A stretch of DNA of 64,000 bases from Myxococcales bacterium (GTDB lineage: Bacteria > Myxococcota_A > Polyangia > Polyangiales > Polyangiaceae): assembly GCA_016703425.1 (NCBI GenBank), contig JADJCA010000016.1:208201-272200 (forward strand), given 5' to 3'. A program made the position numbers and the translations under genes. The notes beneath the pieces were generated by a model, which was not told the DNA's origin, ran no database searches, and worked only from the letters and a program-made list of their open reading frames with translations. Shown one piece after another: positions 37,069 through 46,582 of the stretch (positions are counted from its first letter, which is position 1; each line of letters starts with the position of its first letter).

Positions 37069-38181
37069 CTAAAACGAGCCCGCGACCGCCGCGCCAAGCT
37101 GACCCGGCCCGACCACCGGCGCGAGCTGCGGCTTGGCCCTCGCCGCCGACGTCGCCCGCGGTGGAGCGCGAAGCGCGAGCGCCAACGCCACGCCGCCGCT
37201 TACCAGGAGCGCGCCCCCGGCAACCATGAGCCCCACGCCCACGTTCTGGTTCGACACTTCGCGATCGCGCGCGTCGGCAAGCGCCACGCAGTCCGCAGAC
37301 GTCGCCGCGCCGCCGCGGCAAGCCCCGCTCGGCGCGTCCTTCAACAAGCCTTCCGCGTCAGACTTCGCGCTCGAGGCGCCGACCATGAAGCCGACGCCGA
37401 CGCCGAGGCTTACGAGCCCGGCGCCGCCAAGCACCGCCGGCAGGATGAACCGGCTCGCGTCGCGCGGCGCGTCCGCCTTGCCGCCATCCGCGGCCGCTGG
37501 CGACGTCGCCCCAAGGCCGCTCGCGGGCGCGCTCCCACCAGCCGCAGCCGCTCCGCCTCCATTCGTGCCCGCCGGCGTGAGCTCGCTCGCATCGACGCGC
37601 ACCGTCACGAGCGCGCCCGCCTGCGCCACCGCGCGCAAGAGGCGCGTTCGATCGCCGAGGCGCACCTCCACGAAGTGCTCGCCGGGCGAGACATCGAGCG
37701 GCTCGGAAATGGGCGTCAGCTGCGAGAGCACACGGCCGTCGAGCACCAAGGTCGCGCCCGAGGGCGCATCCACCGCGACGCGACCCACGCGGCCGTGAAG
37801 CTCGCCGATGTACTTCGTCGCCTTCTGACGCTCCGGCTCCGAAGTACGTGCATCCTTCATCAATTCCTTGAAGTGCGCGAGCGCCTCAAGGACGTGGTTC
37901 GTCTTCATCTCGGAGAGCGCGAGATTCCACAGAACATCGGCGCTCTTCAAGACCGCGTAGGCCTGCACGAACGCGAGCCGCGCGCCCTCGAAGTCGCCGC
38001 CCTGCGCCCGCGTCAGGCCTTCCTTGAAGCGCGCCTCGGCTTCGCGGCGTGCGCCGTCATCCGCCGTCGCGCCTTTGTGGTCGCCGGCTGCGGCCTCGAG
38101 TGAAACGGTCCCGAGGGCCACGACGCCCGACAACAAGACGATGGCGCGAAGGGGCGCGCGCGGACGTAAGTTCATGCTCAT
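37069..38181 (-). CDS. TPR-like protein with PEGA-type domain and two TM segments
   Basis: The 370-residue protein has a signal-like start (RAIVLLSGVVALGTVSLEAAAGD). TPR-like helices fill residues 40-120 (ARFKEGLTRAQGGDFEGARLAFVQAYAVLKSADVLWNLAL). A PEGA-type strand block follows (VGRVAVDAPSGATLVLDGRVLSQLTPISEPLDVSPGEHFVEVR), then an Ala/Gly linker and two transmembrane segments (FILPAVLGGAGLVSLGVGVGFMVG; VGVGLMVAGGALLVSGGVALALAL). This layout is frequent in myxobacterial gene neighbourhoods next to Ser/Thr kinases and lipoproteins. It is probably an envelope protein; the function is unknown. It is followed by the lipoprotein array on the same strand. Confidence 0.78.
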   Translation of the reverse strand: MSMNLRPRAPLRAIVLLSGVVALGTVSLEAAAGDHKGATADDGARREAEARFKEGLTRAQGGDFEGARLAFVQAYAVLKSADVLWNLALSEMKTNHVLEALAHFKELMKDARTSEPERQKATKYIGELHGRVGRVAVDAPSGATLVLDGRVLSQLTPISEPLDVSPGEHFVEVRLGDRTRLLRAVAQAGALVTVRVDASELTPAGTNGGGAAAAGGSAPASGLGATSPAAADGGKADAPRDASRFILPAVLGGAGLVSLGVGVGFMVGASSAKSDAEGLLKDAPSGACRGGAATSADCVALADARDREVSNQNVGVGLMVAGGALLVSGGVALALALRAPPRATSAARAKPQLAPVVGPGQLGAAVAGSF

Positions 38182-38214
38182 GGCGTCGTTCAGGTCGCGA
38201 TCAGTCTAGTGGCG

Positions 38215-39333
38215 CTATTGGCGAAGGGTCTTTCGGAACTCGTCGTCGACGGAGCCGCTCTTGCTCGTCGGCGGCGTGACGGGCGGGCTGGCGAGCGGAG
38301 CGGCCGCCCCCGTTCGCGGCTCCACGCGGTGGGACGCCGCCGCGCTTGCGGCCGCCGATGCGCGCGGTGACGCCGACGTCGCGACGCGCGGAGGCGTCTT
38401 CGCCTCTGGCGCCGTGCTCACCGAGGGCACGGGCATCGCCTGCGGCGCTGGCGGCGGCGGAATCTCGACGCCAACCGTCGCCGTCATGACCGTCGGCGCG
38501 ACGGGCGACGTGCTCGGCGGTGAGAGCACGAGCGGCGCCGACAGCGTCGACGTGGTCGGTGCGATCGCGCTGCGCGCCGGCATCTCGTCGCCCGGCGTGC
38601 GCGTCACCGACCGAATGAAACCAAGGAGCGCGATGGCCGCGGCCATGCCCACGATCGCCGCGATGATGGTGCCAGCTCGACCGCGGCGCGCCTCTTGCGT
38701 CGTCTCTGTGAGGATCGTGTCGCTCGCCCGCTGCGCGGCGACCGACGTCACGTCGGAGCGAAGGAGCACCGACGGCAAGTCTTCTGGCGTCGCCGTCTTC
38801 GGCGCCGGTGAACGAGGCGGCGCCGACTTTCGAACCGGCGGATCCTCTCCGGCCGCCGCGATCAACGCCTCGTCGCGCGCCGCGTCGTCTCGCGCGCGGG
38901 CAGAAGCGTCGAGCTCGGCGAGGCGATCCGCATCGCGACGCTTGAGCGCGCCCTTCTTCGGAAGGTGACCGTCGCCGGCGAGGCCATCGAGCAGCTCGTC
39001 GATGGACTCGGCGCGCGGCGGCGGGGCCGAGCTCACGCGCGGAATGAGCGCGTCGGCATCGTGCGCGGCCACGGCGGCCCGCACCTTTGCCGAGAGGCGG
39101 TCTTCCTCTGGCGACACCGGCGGCGAAACCGGCGGCGCCTCGGCCGCTGGCACCGCCAGCTCCACGACCGGAGCGGCCGGCCCCGATGGCGGCTGCGCCT
39201 CGGTGGACGCCAGGCCCGGGTTCGACGGTGCGGAATGCAGCGGCGCGGGATTCGACGGCGGCGGGAACAAGGGATCGGTCTTCTCGCGCTTTTGCGGGAG
39301 GGCGATCTCGTCGGTGTCGTGATCCGGATCCAT
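38215..39333 (-). CDS. Pro/Ala-rich single-pass membrane protein
   Basis: The 372-residue protein has no recognised domain. Residues 1-210 are charged and disordered, followed by one transmembrane segment (GTIIAAIVGMAAAIALLGFI, about 221-240) and a Ser/Pro/Ala tail. The segment AAVAAHDADALIPRVSSAPPPRAESIDELLDGL may be a short docking motif. It lies between the TPR/PEGA gene and the tail-anchored kinase on the same strand, so it may be a kinase substrate or anchor. That is inference from position. Confidence 0.65.
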   Translation of the reverse strand: MDPDHDTDEIALPQKREKTDPLFPPPSNPAPLHSAPSNPGLASTEAQPPSGPAAPVVELAVPAAEAPPVSPPVSPEEDRLSAKVRAAVAAHDADALIPRVSSAPPPRAESIDELLDGLAGDGHLPKKGALKRRDADRLAELDASARARDDAARDEALIAAAGEDPPVRKSAPPRSPAPKTATPEDLPSVLLRSDVTSVAAQRASDTILTETTQEARRGRAGTIIAAIVGMAAAIALLGFIRSVTRTPGDEMPARSAIAPTTSTLSAPLVLSPPSTSPVAPTVMTATVGVEIPPPPAPQAMPVPSVSTAPEAKTPPRVATSASPRASAAASAAASHRVEPRTGAAAPLASPPVTPPTSKSGSVDDEFRKTLRQ

Positions 39334-39494
39334 CGCTGAAGAAGGCGGCGCCTGACGCGGCGGTCCGCAGCCACGTTCCTACCGCACTTTTGGCCTCGAT
39401 GCCCCTTTCCGGCGCCATTTCCACAAGCCGAGTTCCGCGAGCCTGAGTCCGCCGCCCATGATGAACCACTTCATGAAGCACCCGAGTCCCGAGG

Positions 39495-40769
39495 CTACTT
39501 GAGCATGACGATGACGAGCGCCACGAGCAGGACCGCGAGTCCGACGCCAATTCCGACGAGCGTGTCGCGACGCTGCGTCCCGGCGAGCTGCGCGCCAACC
39601 GACGGCCCTGCTCCCGACGGGCCAGGCAGGGGCGGCATCTTCGAGGACATCGGCACGTCGGCGGTCACCAAGATCGCCTCACCGGGTTCGACGTCGAGCA
39701 CCAGATCGTAGGCCGACCGGTCCTTGATCTGCGAGGAGCGCGCGGTAGATGGCCCGACCTCGTCGTCTTCGCTCTCGACCTCGCCCGCTCGCGGCGTGGG
39801 CGGCGGACGCCAATCGGCAGCGACCAGCGCCGCGGGAATGCCCGAGATCGACGTGAGCTCCGGCACCGGCGCCGGAGGCTCGCTGGAGAGGAGGCTCCGC
39901 TGCGGAATGCGCGAGATGCGCCCGCTCAAGACGCGGAGCGTCTCGGCGAAGGAGAACGCGTCGCTGGGCCGGAGCGCGGGATTGCGTTCGAGGGCGCAGA
40001 TGATCAGATCTTCGAGCACCAGCGGCACGTCGACGGTGAGCGGCCTCGGGCCGCGTGTGAGGCGAGCACGCGCGACGTCGGCCAAGTCCCCCGCGTCGTC
40101 GAAGGGGCCGTGCCCGCAGAGCATCTCGTAGAGCACGAGGCCCATCGAGTAGAGATCGCTCGCGACGGTGGCGGTGCCGCCTTCGAGGAGCTCCGGCGCG
40201 GCGTATCGCGGCGAGAGCCCGGGCGGCGGCCCAACGCCTGGGAAGTCGCGCAGGAACGAGACGACGCCGAAATCGAGGAGCTTCGCCGTCACGGGAGCCT
40301 CGGGCGTCAAGCGCTGGAGGAAGATGTTCTCCGGCTTCACGTCGCGATGAATCACGCCGCGGTCGTGCGCGTGGTCGAGGGCGTCCAAGATCTGGGTGCC
40401 GACGTCGAGCGTGTGAGCCACGTCGATCGGCCCCTTCGCTTCAAGCGACTCCCTGAGGGATCGCCCCTTCAGGAGCTCCATCACGAAATACGGCAAGTGA
40501 CGCTCGTCTTCGGTCACGCCGGCGGTGAAGACTTGAACGATGTTCGGGTGCGCGAGCCGCGCGAGCGTCTGCGCTTCGATCTGCACGCGTCGACGAAATT
40601 CGGCGATGTCGCTCGTCACGGCGTCGAGGGTCTTCAGGCAATAGCGCTTGGCGACCGACGTGTCCTCGACCTCGTAGACGGAGCCGTGCCCTGCCGTGCC
40701 GAGCTTCTGGACGACGCGGTAAACGGTGCCGGGGACGAGCTCCCCTTCCGCGTAGAGCGAGATGGTCAA
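39495..40769 (-). CDS. Ser/Thr protein kinase with C-terminal membrane anchor
   Basis: I set the start at the TTG at 40769 because GGAGAG lies just upstream; a GTG at 40802 is also possible. The kinase domain carries LGTAGHGS (Gly loop), the Lys in RYCLKTL, HRDVKPEN and LDFG, and YAAPELL; key residues are present. The extra Gly-Ala in the loop (TAGHGS instead of GxGGMG) is odd but compatible. The C-terminal residues are a single hydrophobic segment (TLVGIGVGLAVLLVALVIVML), so the protein is tail-anchored with the kinase in the cytoplasm. It is divergent from the SNF2 helicase gene. Confidence 0.9.
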   Translation of the reverse strand: MTISLYAEGELVPGTVYRVVQKLGTAGHGSVYEVEDTSVAKRYCLKTLDAVTSDIAEFRRRVQIEAQTLARLAHPNIVQVFTAGVTEDERHLPYFVMELLKGRSLRESLEAKGPIDVAHTLDVGTQILDALDHAHDRGVIHRDVKPENIFLQRLTPEAPVTAKLLDFGVVSFLRDFPGVGPPPGLSPRYAAPELLEGGTATVASDLYSMGLVLYEMLCGHGPFDDAGDLADVARARLTRGPRPLTVDVPLVLEDLIICALERNPALRPSDAFSFAETLRVLSGRISRIPQRSLLSSEPPAPVPELTSISGIPAALVAADWRPPPTPRAGEVESEDDEVGPSTARSSQIKDRSAYDLVLDVEPGEAILVTADVPMSSKMPPLPGPSGAGPSVGAQLAGTQRRDTLVGIGVGLAVLLVALVIVMLK

Positions 40770-40973
40770 GGACTCTCCGTGAGCGTCCGCCGATGGTACC
40801 ACCGAGGTCGGGAGCGCTTGGGGGAGACTTGGGGCGTGCGGGCGGAGAGCGGGCCGGGGTGGCCGCCGTCCGCTGGACGTCCAAAGGCGTCCGCGGACAG
40901 GTCCGCCGTCCGACATTCGCGGGCCGCGGAGGTGATTGCTACCCGGCACGGCTCGTGCGACGGCACGCTCGTC

Positions 40974-43900
40974 ATGGGCAACGACGACCCGAACCTCGCC
41001 GAGTTGCTCGAAGACATCCTCGAGTCGTCCACCACGCTGAGTCGTGCGCGGGGCCTCGCGTACTACCGGGAGGGCCGGGTCCGCATCGTAGGGCGGACGG
41101 AGCTCGCGATCGCCGCGCTCGTTCGTGGGACCGAACTGTACGCCGTGGAGGCCGACGCCGCCGACGCCGAGGCGCATTGCACGTGCGCGGCCTACGAGCG
41201 GGCCTACGAATGCAAGCACCTGGCAGCGACCGCCTACGCGGCTCTTGACGACGATCCGCGCTCCCGCGCCGCTGCCGCCGACGCCTGCGCTGCGCTTGAA
41301 GCGCGTTTTGGTACGACGCGTTGGGGTGGTCCCGGAACGGCTGCCGTCGCGCCCCCCGCCGAGCCTTGGTTCGTCACGGCGTTCCGTCACGAGAAGGCGA
41401 AGACGGTCCATGCGCGCCTGTCGCTCTTCACGGGCGAGGAGATGTATCCGGCCGCCTCCGTCGGCACCACGCTCGAGCTCTGGTGGTTGGACGTGAGGAT
41501 GCACCAGTCCTTCGCCCAAGCCGCTATCGAGCGGGCGTTCGACGGGGCGCGACCGCGCATCGAGGCGAGCCTCCAAGCGCTGCGTGACTACGAGCCGCCG
41601 GGCCCCGGGACCCTCCCCCCGAGAGTGGACGCGCTGCAGCGTCACCTCGCTGCACTCTACACGCTTTTGCGCAACATCCTCAGAGGCTCGAGCCTAGGCA
41701 TGCCGCTGCCGTTGGCCAAGGACGACGACGCGCACGGCTACGAATGGCGGTTCGCCGTCGACCCCCGCTTCGGCAGGCTCAACGTGGCCTTCCGCGAGGC
41801 GCGTCGTCAGGCTGACGCGCAGGCGCACTTCAGCATCAACCCCACCAACCTCGACGACTTGGATGCGCTCGTCGACAAGCGGCCGAGCGACCTCCCGTTC
41901 ACGCTGTTCGCCCTCCGCGCCGTGCTGGAAGAATTCGCCTCAGAGGCGAGTCCGCTTCGCGCGGCGGTGGTCGCCTACCTCGCGACCGATCCCTGGGAGC
42001 GCGCACTTGGCGCGCTCGGGCGCCCCGAAAAAAGGGCTACGGCGCAGGTCGAAACGGCGTGGCACGTCACCTTCGACGGTGGCCACCTGCTCGAGGTCCA
42101 ACCGCTCACGCGCACCTTGCGAAGCGGTCGCGAGCCAAGCGCTTGGAAGCGGCGAGCCACGGAACACCTGCTGACGGAGCGGCAAGAGGGCTCTCCGCTC
42201 GATCTCGACATCGCCCGGTTGGCATCCGTCGGCGGCTGGCGAGGCTCACTCTACTTGGCGCTCAGCTCTCCAGCGGCCTTCGCGCTCCTGTCGAAGCTGG
42301 CGGAGCACCCACGCGTCGTCTTGGATGACGCGGGACAAGAGCCGCTCGAGCTTCGTGTCGGCACGATGACGCTCGCCTTCGAGCCGGACGCCGCGGGGGT
42401 CCTCATGCCCGAGCTCTACGTCGGCGACTTTCGCCTCCCCGCCGAGTTGCTCGACAGCCCATCACTCCGCAGCATCTCGCCACACGTCGCGTTTGCGAGT
42501 CCATCTCGGCTCGTCGTGGCCTTCTTGCCGCGCGCCCTTCGCGAGTGGCTTCCCGCGCTCTTCGGGGCGAAGCTCCGCCCGAGCTTCCCGCAAGAGTCTT
42601 TTCCTCGGCTACGCGCGGCGCTCGGTCCGCTCTGCGAAGCCGGCGCGGCGACGATGCCCAGCGCGATCCTCGGCGAGCGCGTCCCCTTCGCGCCGCGGCC
42701 CGGCGCCTCTGTCGATTGGTTTCCCGAGCGCGTCGAGGTCGAGGTGCTCATCGAGGTCGCGCCCGGCGCGCCGCTCGTGCGCGCCGCCACCGGCGACGTG
42801 CTCTTCCCGTTCACGCGAGCGGGCGTCATCGTTCACGTGGAGCGCGACTTCGACGCCGAAATCGAGGTCTTCGAAGCGGCGCGCAGCGAGCTCGAGCCCA
42901 TCATTCGCCTCAACACCAACCAGGGCGCGACGCGCGCGCCCGAGCTGCGCTTTGCGCTCGTGACCTTCTTGCGAGAGCGCGCCGCAACCTGGCGCGTCGA
43001 GGTTCGATCGGGCAAGGAGCCTCGGCCGATAGACCTCGACGAGGCCTTGAGCGCGCTTGTCGTCAAACACGAAAACGGCTGGTTCCGTCTTCGCGCCGCG
43101 CCTGGCGCACCGGTCGCCCTCGGCGATCTCTTTCAGGCGCTGCGCACGGCGGGTCGGTACGTGGCCATCGACGACGCGACGTTCATGGAGGTGCCCGACC
43201 TTGTGCGGCGAAGGCTCCTGCCGCTGGCGCTCGTGGCCACAGAGGGCGATGGACCGAAAGGCCGCGCCCGCGGCGGCAAGCAAGGTCGCCCCGTCGACGC
43301 GACGGGCGAGCTCCACGTGCACGAAGGGTTCGCGCCGGCGCTCCTCGACGTTCGCTCCTTCTTTGGCGATACAGGCGCGGCGAGCGTCGACTGGTCCGTT
43401 CACGAGGCGCGCTTCAAGGCGAAGCGCGCAGGGCGTGCAGGGCGCCGGACCAGCGCGAACGACCTGGGCGTGGAGCGGGGCACGCTGCGCGACTACCAGA
43501 AGGAGGGCATCCGTTGGATGGCGGGCCTCGCCGAGTGGGCCCCCGGCTGCGTGCTCGCCGACGACATGGGCCTCGGCAAGACGGTCCAAACGGCCGCGCT
43601 CCTCCTGGCGCGCAAAGACAAGGGTCCGGCGTTGGTCATCGCGCCGGCGTCGGTCACTTCAATTGGAAGGTCGAGCTCGCGCGCTTCGTGCCGAGCTTGC
43701 GGGTCGTTCACTACAACCTCGAGCGCGACGTCGACGTGGACTCGCTCGGGCCCGGTGACGTGCTCGTGGTCTCGTACGGGCTCCTCGCAAAAGACGCCGA
43801 GGACGACGCGCACGGAGCCTTCGGTCCGCACTTCGCGACGGTCGTCGTCGATGAGGCGCAATACCTCAAGAACCACGCCACCAAGCGCGCCGACGCTGTG

Positions 43901-45016
43901 CGCCGCGTGGCGCGCGACTTCACCATCGCATTGAGCGGCACGCCCCTCGAGAACCACTTGGGCGAGCTGTGGAGCGTCTTCTCCATCGTGTTTCCCGGGC
44001 TCCTCGGGGATCCGCAGACGTTCTTCGAGCGCTTCCGCAAGCCCATCGAAGAGAAGAAGGACGCCGCCGCGCTGGCGGCCCTCGGCTCGCTCATCGCGCC
44101 GTTCATCCTGCGGCGCACGCGCGGGCAAGTGCTGCAGGAGCTTCCGCCGCGGCAAGACATCGTCGAGACCATCGAGCTCGAGCCGAAGGAGAAGTCGCGC
44201 TACGAAGCGCTCCGCAAGGCCTGCGAGCTTCAGTTCCAGGAGCGCGACGCGAGGCTCACGGCGGCCCAGCAACGCATCCAGTTGTTTGCCGCGCTCACAC
44301 GGCTCCGGCAGCTCGCATGCGACGCGGGCCTCGTCGACAAGACGTTCAAGGGGACGTCCTCGAAGCTCGTGCGCCTCGTCGAGCTCTTGTGGACGCTGCG
44401 CGAAGAGGGCGCTAAGACGCTCGTGTTCAGTCAGTTCACGACGCTGCTCGAGAAGGCGCACGATCTCTTGTCGGACGCCGGCCACCGCGTGGCGTACCTC
44501 GACGGCGCGACGCCGCTCGCGGCCCGCAAGAAGCTCGTCGAGCAATTCCAGGCCGGCGAGTTCGATGTGTTCTGCATCTCCCTCAAGGCCGGCGGCACCG
44601 GTCTCAACCTCACGCGAGCGAGCTACGTGGTGCACCTCGATCCGTGGTGGAACCCCGCCGTCGAGGAGCAAGCCAACAGCCGCGCGCATCGCATGGGCCA
44701 GGAGAACCCGGTCACGACCTACCGCCTCGTCGCGCGCGGCACGATCGAGGAGGCCATCTTGTCGATGCACGATCGAAAGCGCGAGCTGGTCTCGTCGGTG
44801 CTCGACGGAAAGGACGGGGCGTCGGTGATGAAGCCCGAGGGGCTGCTCGCGTTCATTCGCGCGCGGGGGGGGGGGGGCCCTGCGCGCGGCCGCGAGCTCG
44901 CCGGTCGCGACGCGGGACGCCATCATGGCGCGGGGGGGCCGCGGGAGCGGGGGGTGGGGCCTCCCGTGTCGTATCCTGGACGAGTCACTGGTGACTTGAG
45001 GAGCAGGACGGGTTGA
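40974..45016 (+). CDS. SWIM-domain SNF2/RapA-type helicase, frameshifted
   Basis: The start is the ATG at 40974. The repaired protein is about 1,345 residues. A SWIM zinc finger (CTCAAYERAYECKH) is at 68-82, followed by a long SNF2-associated region. The helicase core has DDMGLGKTVQT (about 862), VVVDEAQYLKN (about 959), SGTPLENHLGELWS, and GGTGLNLTRASYVVHLDPWWNPAVEEQANSRAHRMGQ (motifs V-VI). Near 43657 one base is missing: PASVT is followed by SIGRSS but the next frame reads FNWKVELARF. After about 44865 a run of 13 G precedes an odd Gly/Arg tail, so the natural stop is probably near there. It should remodel DNA-protein complexes in an ATP-dependent manner. Confidence 0.9.
44865..44877. repeat. 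Homopolymer of 13 G in the SNF2 gene
   Basis: A G13 run is at the end of the conserved part of the SNF2 gene. More G-rich sequence follows (GGGGGGG near 44932). Such tracts change length by slippage and are often misread. The sequence of the C-terminus beyond it is not reliable. Confidence 0.85.
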
Positions 45017-45270
45017 GGCCTGGCGGCTGGGCTCGGGCGGTTGCTCGAGCGCCGCCCGACGCCGAGATCCACTGTGACCCGGCACGGCTTCTCGCCCACC
45101 GCGTTTCCAAGCACGCGCAAGACCTCGGCAGCGAGCGCGGAGTGCTCCTCGGAGCCGCCCGCCATCGCGTAGATCTCGCCGTCGAGGAACTCGTGTTTCG
45201 TCGGGCTCTCACGCTCGAGCGCCACGTAGTCGGCGTACGTGTAGCGGTGGAGGCGCGTCGCGTGGTGCAT
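44923..45270 (-). pseudogene. Truncated Uma2 (DUF820) remnant
   Basis: The first 65-70 residues from the ATG at 45270 (YTYADYVALERESPTKHEFLDGEIYAMAGGSEEHSALAAEVLRVLGNAVGEKPCRV) match the N-terminus of Uma2 proteins, including the intact copy at 22586. After CRVTVDLGVGR the similarity ends and the rest is Arg/Pro-rich. The D/E residues of the core are gone. The SNF2 gene ends inside this region on the other strand. The remnant is probably the result of a deletion that joined the two ends. Confidence 0.7.
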
Positions 45271-45380
45271 CAGTGCCGAGGGTACCACGACACCGCCAAA
45301 ACCCTGCCCGCCGCGGCCCGGGCGATGTTAGGACTCCGCGTCTGAACCGTGGTGCGCCCCCGCGCTACCAAGAGACCCTG

Positions 45381-46499
45381 ATGCTCACCATCGTCGCAGG
45401 CACTCGCCCCAACTTCATGAAGGTCGCGCCCATCCTGCGCGAGCTCCAGCAGCGCCGTTCGCCGGCACGCCTGATTCACACGGGGCAACACTTCGACGCC
45501 GCGATGAGCGACGTCTTCTTCACCGATCTCGGGATGCCCCTCCCCGACGTGCGGCTCTCCGCCGGCGGCGGCTCGCAGGCGGAGCAAACCGCGGCGGTGC
45601 TCATGGGCGTCGAGAAGGAGCTCGTGGCGAACCGGCCCAGCGCCATCGTCGTCGTCGGCGACGTCACGAGCACGCTCGCCGCCGCCCTCGCCGCGTCCAA
45701 GCTTGGCATTCCTGTGGTTCACGTGGAGTCGGGCTTGCGTTCGCGCGACTGGACGATGCCGGAAGAGGTGAACCGCGTCCTCACCGATCGCCTAAGCGAT
45801 CTCTTGCTTCTCCCTTCTCGCGACGCCTTCGCGAACCTCAGGGCCGAAGGGATCGCTGACGAGCGCATGGTGTTCGTCGGCAACGTGATGATCGATTCGC
45901 TCAAGTACGCGCTCGAGCGGCCCACCGATGCCCTCGCGCGTTTCGGTCTCGCCAAAGGCGCCTACGCGCTCGCGACGCTGCATCGGCCCGCCAACGTCGA
46001 CAGCGCCGAGCCGTTCGCTCGCATGCTCGATTCGCTCTCCGAGGTGGCCAAACGCGTGCCGCTGCTCTTCCCGGTCCATCCGCGCACCGTCGCGCGGGCC
46101 GAAGCGTTGGGCCTCGCGGAGCGGCTTCGCGCGATGCCCGGGCTCACCTTGACGGGCCCCATTGGCTACAACGACTTCGTCACGCTCATGGGCTCGGCGA
46201 AGGTCGTGGTCACCGACTCCGGCGGCATCCAAGAAGAGACCACGGCGCTCGGCATCCCGTGCCTCACGATGCGCGAAGGCACCGAGCGCCCCATCACGGT
46301 CGACGAAGGCACCAACACCATCGTCGGACTCGACGCCGCGCTCATGGCGCGCGAGGTCGAGGCGATCGCCCAGGGCCGCGGCAAGAAGGGGCGCATCCCC
46401 GAAGGCTGGGACGGCAAGACCGGCGCTCGCGTGGTCGACGCCATCGAGCGATTCCTCGCGGGAACGCCGCCGCCGCTCTCCGCCGGACCGCGCGCATAG
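45381..46499 (+). CDS. wecB: UDP-N-acetylglucosamine 2-epimerase (non-hydrolysing)
   Basis: The 372-residue protein starts at the ATG at 45381 with AAGAG upstream. The opening MLTIVAGTRPNFMKVAPIL, HVESGLRSRDWTMPEEVNR, and the UDP-binding tail DSGGIQEETTALGIPCLTMREGTERP are the hallmarks of the family. It converts UDP-GlcNAc to UDP-ManNAc, a precursor for O-antigen, capsule or spore-coat sugars. It heads the polysaccharide locus. Catalytic residues D, E and H (GDVTST, HVESG, and HRPANVDS) are present. Confidence 0.95.
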   Translation: MLTIVAGTRPNFMKVAPILRELQQRRSPARLIHTGQHFDAAMSDVFFTDLGMPLPDVRLSAGGGSQAEQTAAVLMGVEKELVANRPSAIVVVGDVTSTLAAALAASKLGIPVVHVESGLRSRDWTMPEEVNRVLTDRLSDLLLLPSRDAFANLRAEGIADERMVFVGNVMIDSLKYALERPTDALARFGLAKGAYALATLHRPANVDSAEPFARMLDSLSEVAKRVPLLFPVHPRTVARAEALGLAERLRAMPGLTLTGPIGYNDFVTLMGSAKVVVTDSGGIQEETTALGIPCLTMREGTERPITVDEGTNTIVGLDAALMAREVEAIAQGRGKKGRIPEGWDGKTGARVVDAIERFLAGTPPPLSAGPRA

Positions 46500-46582
46500 T
46501 CGCATCGTCGCGCGTGCGGATGACGGGGCACGACGGCGCGCATGGTCGTGCGCCCCGCGAACTTGTAAGCTCCGCCGCTCGC

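Noticed and set aside
41940..42185. Small antisense frame in the SNF2 gene
   Set aside because: It lies in a conserved coding region, with no ribosome site and no protein family.
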